Origin: Gemmatimonadota bacterium
GTDB taxonomy: Bacteria; Gemmatimonadota; Gemmatimonadetes; Gemmatimonadales; Gemmatimonadaceae
Length of the DNA: 7,797 nt
Direction of reading: 5' to 3'
NCBI GenBank assembly: GCA_003142495.1
Contig: PLMM01000282.1
Location: forward strand, 1 to 7,797
Made by a program: the position numbers and the translations under genes. A model generated the notes under the pieces. The model saw only the letters and a list, made by a program, of their open reading frames with translations. It was not told the DNA's origin and did not search any database. How positions within the stretch are numbered: the first letter of the stretch is position 1; every line of letters begins with the position of its first letter. Below, piece after piece: positions 1 to 5,561 of the stretch.

Positions 1-120
1 CTGCACCGCCTCGAGCGCCGCGGCTGGATCCGAGCATCGCGCTCAGAACGGAGTAGCGTCAGGCCGTATCGAGTAGCCCCAGCCGCAGCGCGAGCTTCAC
101 GTAGTCGGAGCGGTGCCTGA
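1..120 (+). CDS. Possible 3' end of a PadR-like winged-helix regulator (partial, uncertain)
   Basis: Frame 1 from the left edge is open to a TGA at 118-120. It begins LHRLERRGWIRA, which closely resembles the helix and wing segment of PadR-family repressors (typically ...YPALHRLERRGWI...). The residues after it do not carry the usual W-G-x-S-E-x-x-R-R block cleanly. From base 59 on, the frame runs antisense to the 3' end of the response-regulator gene, so resemblance there may be coincidental. This could be a genuine PadR gene overlapping convergently by about 60 bp, a decayed remnant, or a chance match in GC-rich DNA. PadR proteins are dimeric DNA-binding repressors. The N-terminal part lies outside the window. 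Another frame (3-56) ends in TAG just before the regulator's stop and would avoid overlap, but it has no recognisable motif. Confidence 0.3.
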   Translation: MHRLERRGWIRASRSERSSVRPYRVAPAAARASRSRSGA

Positions 121-721
121 GCCCCAACTTTTCGCCGATGCGCTGCTTGTACGTGTCGACGGTCTTCGGACTGATTTTCAGTTTTTCTCCGATCTCGGGC
201 GCCGTGTATCCCTGCGCAACAAATCGCAGCACGTCGCGCTCGCGATCGGTGAGCGCGTTGTAGCGCTCGCGGTCCGCCGCGAGCGGATCCTTGCGCGTGA
301 GGCCGCGCGCGAGAAGCTGTGCGCCGGACGGCCGGATGTACATCTCTCCGCGCGCGACGGTGCGCACGGCATCGGTCAGCTCGCGATCGGCGACGCTCTT
401 CATGAGATAGCCCACGGCTCCGGCGGCCAGCATCGGCACCAGATATTCCTCTTCCTCGTGCATCGTGAGGATGAGGATGCGCGTGCGAAGCCCCGCGTCG
501 GTAATGCGCTTCATCGCCGCCGCGCCGTCCACGCCGGGCATCGACAGATCCATGATCAACACGTCGGGGTCCAATTGCCCGGCGAGCGCGACGGCCTCTT
601 CTCCATTGCGCGCCTCGCCGACGATCGCGATCTCGGGCGCGGCGCTGAGAATCGCGCGAAGTCCAGCGAGCACGACGGCGTGATCGTCGGCGAGCACCAC
701 GCGAATGATGGCGTTGCTCAT
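59..721 (-). CDS. NarL/FixJ-family response regulator
   Basis: A 220-residue two-domain regulator. Residues 6-122 form a receiver domain with the acidic pair D12/D13, phospho-acceptor D58 (IMDLSMPG), T86 and K108. Residues about 154-217 form a LuxR-type helix-turn-helix (LTDRERDVLRFVAQGYTAPEI..., then KTVDTYKQRI). Phosphorylation of D58 by a partner kinase would release the DNA-binding domain for dimeric binding. The start is well supported: GGAGGGAG lies a few bases before the ATG. The ATG overlaps the stop of the histidine-kinase gene (ATGA), so the two are translationally coupled and almost certainly a cognate pair. All catalytic residues are intact. Its targets are not shown directly; the inverted repeat before the multicopper oxidase gene is the best local candidate. 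No terminator is visible in the 58 bases downstream. Confidence 0.95.
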   Translation of the reverse strand: MSNAIIRVVLADDHAVVLAGLRAILSAAPEIAIVGEARNGEEAVALAGQLDPDVLIMDLSMPGVDGAAAMKRITDAGLRTRILILTMHEEEEYLVPMLAAGAVGYLMKSVADRELTDAVRTVARGEMYIRPSGAQLLARGLTRKDPLAADRERYNALTDRERDVLRFVAQGYTAPEIGEKLKISPKTVDTYKQRIGEKLGLRHRSDYVKLALRLGLLDTA

Positions 722-1773
722 GTGGCTCCCTCCAGCGGTAGCGTCGCGAACACGCGCGTGCCCGCGCCGCGCTCACTCGTGATCGCGAAGCGACCTCCCA
801 GCAGCGCCACGCGCTCGCGCATCGTGAACAGCCCCATCCCCGGCCGGCGCGCGTACGCCTCCGCGACGTCGAACCCCTCGCCGTCGTCCGCGACCTCGAG
901 CGTCGCATCCCGCGCGTTCGTCGACAGCGAGACGCGTACGGTGGTTGCATGCGCGTGACGAACGGCGTTCGCGAGCGCCTCCTGCGCGATGCGATAGAGC
1001 ACCGACGCAATGGACGGCGGCAGCTGCGCGGCGCCCACGGCATCCGGCGCCTCGACGACGATCGACAGCTCGGCTCCATGAGACTGCTGACGCGCCAGAT
1101 GCGAGAGCGCGGCTGCGAGGCCGAGGTCGTCGAGCACGGGCGAATGCATGGTATGGGCGAGCATCCGCACCTCCTCGAGCGCGCCGGCACCAAGCTCCTT
1201 GATTGTCGCGAAACGCGCGGCGAGCTGGGGGGCAGGGAAGTCGTGCTCCGCGGCACCGAGCTGCATCACCAGTGCGGCGAGCGTTTGCGCCACGGAATCG
1301 TGCAGTTCGCGCGCGATGTACGCTCGCTCCCGATCGCCCGCCCCCACTATCTCGGCGGCGAGCTGTCGCGTACGCGCGCGGTCGGCGGCGAGGCCGTTCA
1401 AGAGAAGATTGATCGTGCCGCCCACCTGCGTGACGTTGCGATCGGCGAGAAGCGACGGCCGCACGCGCGTGTCGAAGTCTCCGCGTGCGACGTTCGCCGC
1501 CGCACTCTCGAGCGCCTGCAGCGGACGCAGCGCGAGGAGCACGAGGGCGGTGTTCACGACGAAGCTCCCCGCGAGCGCCACGCCCACGACGAGGAGCAGC
1601 TGCGTGTCGACGGCATCAGACGCCGGCGCACCACGCCGCACGAGCATTGCCGCGGCGAGCGCGGCGAGCACGATCAGCGCGTTCGCACCCGCGACCTTCG
1701 CCGCGAGAGGAACGCGCAACAGCGCGCGTACCCACTCGGATAGTGTCCGCGGCGATAGTCCGGGCAGGGCCAT
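718..1773 (-). CDS. NarX/NreB-like sensor histidine kinase (HAMP, HisKA_3, HATPase_c)
   Basis: A 351-residue membrane kinase. Two hydrophobic segments (about 24-45 and 58-82) bracket an external loop of only about 12 residues. A HAMP-like linker follows (about 83-135). The HisKA_3 dimerisation helix carries phospho-acceptor H158 in ARELHDSVAQ. The ATPase domain shows N-box N269 (EALANAVRH), G1 box DDGEGF (296-301) and G2 box GMGLFTMRERV (312 on). It should autophosphorylate and pass phosphate to the response regulator that overlaps its stop codon. It starts 21 nt after the multicopper oxidase stop, in the same frame. There is no strong ribosome-binding site, only a GAG about 11 nt before the ATG, so translation may depend on coupling. 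With so small an external loop the signal is probably sensed in the membrane, in the cytoplasm, or through a partner protein. Confidence 0.93.
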   Translation of the reverse strand: MALPGLSPRTLSEWVRALLRVPLAAKVAGANALIVLAALAAAMLVRRGAPASDAVDTQLLLVVGVALAGSFVVNTALVLLALRPLQALESAAANVARGDFDTRVRPSLLADRNVTQVGGTINLLLNGLAADRARTRQLAAEIVGAGDRERAYIARELHDSVAQTLAALVMQLGAAEHDFPAPQLAARFATIKELGAGALEEVRMLAHTMHSPVLDDLGLAAALSHLARQQSHGAELSIVVEAPDAVGAAQLPPSIASVLYRIAQEALANAVRHAHATTVRVSLSTNARDATLEVADDGEGFDVAEAYARRPGMGLFTMRERVALLGGRFAITSERGAGTRVFATLPLEGAT

Positions 1774-1794
1774 GCAGAATACTACTCGATCGGG

Positions 1795-2913
1795 CTACGC
1801 CTTCACGACGAGCGCCGTCACCATCCCGAACATTCCCGTCTCGGACTCGGCGTGCGGAAGAATGTGACAGTGGAACGCCCAGGTGCCGGGGTTGGTGCAT
1901 TTCACCAGCACGTCCCATCGCTCGCCTGGCGCGATGTTGAGCGTGTCGCAGCGGTACGGGTAGGGAAGCGGCCATCCATCCTTCGTGATGACGGTCATGT
2001 GCATCCCGTGCAGATGCATCGGGTGAATCATCATCCCTTCGTTCATGAACCGAACGCGCAGCGTCTGCCCGAGCTTCGCCACCAGCGGCTCAGTCGCCGG
2101 AAATCCCTTCCCGTTCAACGTGTAGCCGCCGAGTCCATCGTTGAGGATGAGAACGGTGTCGATGTCCGAGTGTGGCTCGTTCGCCCGATTCTTTGGCTCG
2201 ATGATGAAGGCGCCGAGGAGGCCGAGACTCACTTGCTTGGTCGAGTTGTGATGCGAGTGGTACATGTGCGATCCGGAATTCGGGGCGGTGAACTCGTAGG
2301 TGTACGAGTCGCCCGGCTTGACCGGCGGCTGCGTCATGAAGGGCACGCCGTCCTGATTGTTCGGAACCTCGAGCCCGTGAAAGTGAATCACGGTGGATTC
2401 GGGGAGCTCGTTGTGCAGCACGACGCGCACGCGATCGCCCTCGCGCACGCGAATCTGCGGACCGGGCACCATGCCGTTGTACGCCCAGGCCTCGACCTTC
2501 ACTCCCGGCGTCACTTCCCACGGCGTCTTCTTCGCGGTCAGCTCGTAGATCTTCACTCCCTTCTCGATCCGCGGCTCGAGCAGCACGTTCCCCTTACCCT
2601 CGGTCTTCGCAGGGAACGCCTTGACCCCCTTCTCGTGCATGGCGTCCATCGCGTCGGCGGTCTCACGCGGCGTTGGCGGAACGACGACCGGCATGGTGCC
2701 ACCGGTCACCGCGCCGGTCGCGGGCGTCGCTACCGCGCTGCTCGAATCCGCGCCCCGTGCGCCGGGCTTGCACGCTGCGAGCGCCGCGGTCGCGATCGTG
2801 GCCAGGGTGCCACTGCGCAGGAACGCGCGACGCGAGCCCGAACTCGCGAGAAAATTCACATCGTCGCGCGTTTCTTCAGCGGGGATGACAGTCGAACGTC
2901 CGTGCTCAGACAT
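1795..2913 (-). CDS. Two-domain multicopper oxidase, Tat-exported probable lipoprotein
   Basis: A 372-residue cupredoxin-type oxidase. The N-terminus has a twin-arginine motif (SRRAFLR, R28/R29), a hydrophobic stretch, then a lipobox LAAC with C48, so it is probably exported folded and lipid-anchored outside the cytoplasm. All four copper motifs are visible: HFHG (H177, H179), HSHH (H219, H221), HPMHLH (H297, H300, H302) and HCHILPH (H348, C349, H350, H354). The type 1 site is in the second domain, as in type-B two-domain laccases, and not in the first as in NirK nitrite reductase. Expected chemistry is one-electron oxidation of a substrate (phenol, Cu+ or other metal) with reduction of O2 to water; the substrate is unknown. 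The loop to the axial Met is two residues longer than usual. AGGAG seven bases before the ATG fixes the start. A kinase and regulator follow downstream. Confidence 0.93.
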   Translation of the reverse strand: MSEHGRSTVIPAEETRDDVNFLASSGSRRAFLRSGTLATIATAALAACKPGARGADSSSAVATPATGAVTGGTMPVVVPPTPRETADAMDAMHEKGVKAFPAKTEGKGNVLLEPRIEKGVKIYELTAKKTPWEVTPGVKVEAWAYNGMVPGPQIRVREGDRVRVVLHNELPESTVIHFHGLEVPNNQDGVPFMTQPPVKPGDSYTYEFTAPNSGSHMYHSHHNSTKQVSLGLLGAFIIEPKNRANEPHSDIDTVLILNDGLGGYTLNGKGFPATEPLVAKLGQTLRVRFMNEGMMIHPMHLHGMHMTVITKDGWPLPYPYRCDTLNIAPGERWDVLVKCTNPGTWAFHCHILPHAESETGMFGMVTALVVKA

Positions 2914-2935
2914 CGCGGTACTCCTAAGAGGTGTC

Positions 2936-2962
2936 GTCTACATGCCGAATCGGAAGGTACAC
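2936..2962. promoter_or_regulatory. 27-bp imperfect palindrome before the multicopper oxidase gene
   Basis: An odd-length inverted repeat centred on 2949, with core CCGA-A-TCGG on the plus strand and outer TAC...GTA arms; 10 of 13 position pairs are complementary. It ends 23 bp before the oxidase start codon. The one-base centre makes an RNA hairpin unlikely, so a protein operator is the better reading. The outer TAC/GTA arms resemble those of NarL-type sites, and a NarL-family regulator is encoded in the same unit, but the full NarL heptamer consensus is not met. Confidence 0.4.
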
Positions 2963-3022
2963 CACGCAGGCGCACGGTCAGTCGGGGTGCGGCTGACTTG
3001 CCTCAGGGAAACCCCCTGCGTG
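2963..3022. repeat. Nested inverted repeats in the DUF2249-oxidase intergenic gap
   Basis: A perfect 8-bp inverted repeat, CACGCAGG (2963-2970) and CCTGCGTG (3015-3022), encloses a second one with GTCAG (2977-2981) and CTGAC (2993-2997) arms. A third, CAGGG (3004-3008) with CCCTG (3014-3018), shares bases with the outer stem, so the two are mutually exclusive. No U-tract follows on the minus strand, so this is not a standard intrinsic terminator. It may attenuate readthrough from the DUF2249 gene or structure the oxidase leader. Confidence 0.35.
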
Positions 3023-3041
3023 CGGAGCCGTATCTCGATAG

Positions 3042-3302
3042 TCAGATGCGATCGATGCGAACCCGCCAGACCGTCGGTCCTTGCTCGCGGTACGTCCACC
3101 CGAACTTCCCCGCCTGTTCGGCGTCGAGTTGATAGCGCAGCGGCTTCGGATCGTGATCGTTGACGAGCATTATTGCCTCGCCGCGATGCAGGGCGTCCAG
3201 CCGCGCGAAGATTGCCGGATGCTTGTCGCGGGGCGGAATTGGCCGCACGTCGAGCTCGTGCGTCTCGCCCTCAGGCGCTGGAGATGCGGATTCGTCGGTC
3301 AT
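3042..3302 (-). CDS. Single-domain DUF2249 protein
   Basis: An 86-residue soluble protein made almost entirely of one DUF2249 domain (about 16-83): the opening ELDVRPIPPRDKHPAIF, the central PKPLRYQL and the closing WRVRI are typical. DUF2249 has a small TusA/SirA-like fold. It often accompanies hemerythrins and NO/denitrification genes, but its biochemical role is unproven. I chose the internal ATG over a start 20 codons upstream because GGAG lies seven bases before it and it begins one base after the stop of the preceding gene; the longer version would overlap that gene and add residues with no family resemblance. It is the last gene of the mrp-started unit and repeats a domain already present twice in its neighbour. 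It has no cysteine, so TusA-like persulfide transfer by a conserved Cys is not supported. Confidence 0.88.
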   Translation of the reverse strand: MTDESASPAPEGETHELDVRPIPPRDKHPAIFARLDALHRGEAIMLVNDHDPKPLRYQLDAEQAGKFGWTYREQGPTVWRVRIDRI

Positions 3303-3303
3303 T

Positions 3304-4167
3304 TCACTGCTCCATTGAATTGCGCCAAATGCGCACGTACACCACACGAGGCGTCGACTCATCGATCGAATAATCGAAGCCGCGCTCTCGTAGAATCGGA
3401 AGAAGTAACTGCGGAACGCGTACGTTCACGTGCAGCAGCACATGTGTCGCGGGCAAGGATTCCAGCGCCTCGAGTGTGCGCGTCATTGGCTCGGGTGGCT
3501 CGAGCCCGCGAACATCGAATCGTAGTTCGAGCACTCCGGCTTCCACCTCTTGCTCGCACGGCGAAAGTACCGAAGCAACTTTCTGCGCCTCACCTCTTGC
3601 TGCCCCCGATCCGAGTCGGCGAAAATACACCAGCCAATCCTCGGGCCCATGCCGTTCGGCGTGATGCGCGAAGCCTCGTTTGGAGAGCACGGCGAAGAGT
3701 GGGACGGGTTCGAAGGTCGTTCGCAGGCGAAGCAGCTGGCCGTCTTCGAGCGATGCGACCGTTTCCATGATCCGGGAGAAGGGCTCCTGTCCCGCGCGCA
3801 GAGACTCGCGTACGTCGAGCTCCACTGCCCCACCAAGCGACCACTCCGGACGGGCCGCAAGTTCTGCGTTCGCCGCTTCATTGACAGGGGAGACGGACGA
3901 GGGCGACGCTGCAGAAACGTCTCCACCGATCGCGGCATCAATTCCGAGCGCCTCGTTCAGCTCCGCCACCAAGGTCTCCGCCGAGATGCCACACAAACGC
4001 GCCGCCTGCGCGACCGTCGTCACCCTCGCCATGATGCGGCGTATCGGGGAGTTACGGAGCTTTGCGAGCTGAGGCGAGTGGCCGGCGATGATATCGATGA
4101 GCCGTTCATCACGAGCGAATACGTGCTGCAAACGCTCGGAGGCGCACACCGGCGATGCTTCCTTCAT
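3304..4167 (-). CDS. DUF1858 plus double DUF2249 protein
   Basis: A 287-residue soluble protein. Residues about 12-75 match the DUF1858 type found in DUF2249/hemerythrin contexts (SPQLAKLRNSPIRRIMARV, then QAARLCGISAETLVAELN). A flexible Ala/Ser-rich linker spans about 78-105. Two DUF2249 domains follow: about 114-184 (ELDVRESL ... PLFAVLSKRGF ... EDWLVYF) and 212-281 (LRFDVRGLEPPEPM ... VVYVRIW). The true start is the ATG whose last bases overlap the upstream gene's stop (ATGA), with GGGAG seven bases before it. The same frame stays open far upstream, but that part is antisense-like shadow of the membrane protein. Only two cysteines are seen before the first DUF2249 (C8, C59) and one in the inter-domain linker (C204), so no obvious metal motif. 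Proteins of this make-up are linked with nitrosative or redox stress and denitrification loci; the exact role is unknown. Confidence 0.88.
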   Translation of the reverse strand: MKEASPVCASERLQHVFARDERLIDIIAGHSPQLAKLRNSPIRRIMARVTTVAQAARLCGISAETLVAELNEALGIDAAIGGDVSAASPSSVSPVNEAANAELAARPEWSLGGAVELDVRESLRAGQEPFSRIMETVASLEDGQLLRLRTTFEPVPLFAVLSKRGFAHHAERHGPEDWLVYFRRLGSGAARGEAQKVASVLSPCEQEVEAGVLELRFDVRGLEPPEPMTRTLEALESLPATHVLLHVNVRVPQLLLPILRERGFDYSIDESTPRVVYVRIWRNSMEQ

Positions 4168-5561
4168 CGTGTCGCTCCCACGTTTTGAATAGGTGACACG
4201 GCCTGTTTGGTCGTGGGGTCGCGGCCGGGGACAAACGCCATCCGCAGCATTTGGGAAACGAAGAGTCCGACACCCGTCGTAAACGAGAGCGCCCCGGCGC
4301 GAACGATCAGCAGTGCTCCGAGCGCTTCTCCCGTGACAAGCAAGACGATGGCGAGCGACAGAGCCAGCAGTCCGCAATGCGCAACCCGCGCCGAGTACAG
4401 ATCGCCGACAGAAGGCACTTTCCGTCGACCCAGGTCGTTGCGAAAGCGCGAGATCCAGACGAGAAAGGGCACGATCTTGTAGAACTGGCCGACTGCCAGG
4501 AGCACCAGACCTCCGAGCAGCGCCATGGTCACGTACGCGACACCCAGTCTCGAATGCGCGCTCCCCTCGTAAAACACGACAGGGCCGAGCACGGCACTCA
4601 CCGACATGAAGACGAGCGCCATCGCGACGTGACGGAGGCCGGCGTCGAGCTTCGGCCGCATGCGCGCCTTGTAGACTCTTCGCGCCTGCTCGAGATAGAA
4701 GAGCAGCCCGGCCTCGATGAACGCGATGCCTGCCCACGCAAGCACATCAGCGAGCCTCCCATTCAGCGCCGTTGTCTGCGGGAGCAAGCCCGCGGCGAGC
4801 GCGACCACGCCGGCGGCAAGAGATGCGATGGCATTCCGCGTAAGTCTCGTCGTATCGAGATGCGCCAGCAGGAACATCGGGAGCAGTCGATACGATATTC
4901 CGACGACCATGATCAGCAGCCAGCCGATCATTGCAACATGAAAATGCAGCGCGAGAACTCGCACGCGCTCGCCCGCGAGGAATCCGGTGTCCAGGCTTCG
5001 CAGGAGCGTGAGCCCCAAGCCGACCGTGCTCACGAGAAAGGTGAGTGCCACCGCGATGGCCGCCCAGACGACGCCGCGCCTTGGCGCAGCGCGCAGTGAA
5101 AGCGCGACGTTGATGACGAGGCTCACGATGCCGAACGAGACGAGCGCGACTCCCACGTGCCGGGTCGGGAGCGATCCCGCTGCAAGGCCGCAAGCGAAGA
5201 GCGCGACACCTGGTGCGTAACTCCAGAAGCTCGCGTGTCCCCACCACGTGGAGCGTATCGGAACGCGAAGCACGACCGGGAGTAGTTGATACAGGGCGCC
5301 AAAGATCGTCGTCGAGAGCCAGCCAAGTGTGAAGCAATGTGTGACGGCTACGACGTGAGGCGAGAGATACAGCCCATTCGCGAGCTCCGGCGCAACCCAG
5401 ATCAATCCCACCGATCCGGCAGCGAGAAAGCACAGTGCCGCGGCGAAGTGTTCACCCGGAAGCAGTAGAGCGGATCCGCCTGCCATCGCGTTGCCGCGTA
5501 CGTCGGCCGCCCCAGCTGGCTTCGTGGTGATGGGGATGGGCGCAGGCAGCGGTTCACTCAC
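4164..5561 (-). CDS. ~12-TM heme-copper oxidase subunit I-like / NnrS-like membrane protein
   Basis: A 465-residue integral membrane protein with about 12 hydrophobic helices (roughly 35-57, 66-97, 110-131, 135-156, 164-188, 204-230, 244-262, 270-290, 312-331, 337-369, 394-412, 416-438). Candidate heme-ligand histidines lie within or near helices: H69/H75, H206/H208, H311 and H336. The motif G-x-x-Y-x-(L/I)-(L/V)-P recurs three times (GALYQLLP, GISYRLLP, GQFYKIVP), recalling the threefold pseudo-symmetry of heme-copper oxidase subunit I. I see no clear CuB HH motif, so it is probably not a proton-pumping oxidase. Relatives are annotated as cbb3-subunit-I-like or NnrS, a heme/copper membrane protein of NO metabolism. 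The start is GTG, with GAGG seven bases upstream, and overlaps the mrp stop by 8 nt (GTGAGTGA). An internal ATG at codon 26 would drop only the non-membrane leader. Confidence 0.82.
   Translation of the reverse strand: MSEPLPAPIPITTKPAGAADVRGNAMAGGSALLLPGEHFAAALCFLAAGSVGLIWVAPELANGLYLSPHVVAVTHCFTLGWLSTTIFGALYQLLPVVLRVPIRSTWWGHASFWSYAPGVALFACGLAAGSLPTRHVGVALVSFGIVSLVINVALSLRAAPRRGVVWAAIAVALTFLVSTVGLGLTLLRSLDTGFLAGERVRVLALHFHVAMIGWLLIMVVGISYRLLPMFLLAHLDTTRLTRNAIASLAAGVVALAAGLLPQTTALNGRLADVLAWAGIAFIEAGLLFYLEQARRVYKARMRPKLDAGLRHVAMALVFMSVSAVLGPVVFYEGSAHSRLGVAYVTMALLGGLVLLAVGQFYKIVPFLVWISRFRNDLGRRKVPSVGDLYSARVAHCGLLALSLAIVLLVTGEALGALLIVRAGALSFTTGVGLFVSQMLRMAFVPGRDPTTKQAVSPIQNVGATR

Noticed and set aside
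113..958. Long plus-strand open frame opposite the regulator and kinase genes.
   Set aside because: It is antisense to two genes with complete, well-known domains, has Arg/His-rich composition typical of GC-rich shadow frames, and shows no family motif.
1774..1797. Readthrough fusion of the oxidase and the kinase, which share a frame across one TAG.
   Set aside because: The oxidase is a Tat-exported protein and the kinase begins in the cytoplasm; the spacing is short and most simply a normal operon junction.
1795..2913. Calling the oxidase a NirK nitrite reductase because of the denitrification-like neighbours.
   Set aside because: NirK has its type 1 Cys ligand in the first domain; here the first domain has HSHH without Cys and the HCH type 1 motif is in the second domain.
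2993..3006. CTGA-N6-TCAG as a third Crp/Fnr site before the oxidase.
   Set aside because: It has the TGA-N6-TCA core but lacks the G of GTGA, and no -10 lies at the class II distance (bases 2965-2970 read CCTGCG on the minus strand).
1852..3132. A 426-codon plus-strand frame opposite the multicopper oxidase.
   Set aside because: It mirrors the oxidase coding sequence and is rich in Arg and His with no recognisable domain.
4168..4737. Upstream extension of the DUF1858/DUF2249 frame to a 477-codon version.
   Set aside because: The added part is Arg-rich and overlaps the membrane-protein gene in another frame; the ATGA overlap with GGGAG marks the start at 4167.
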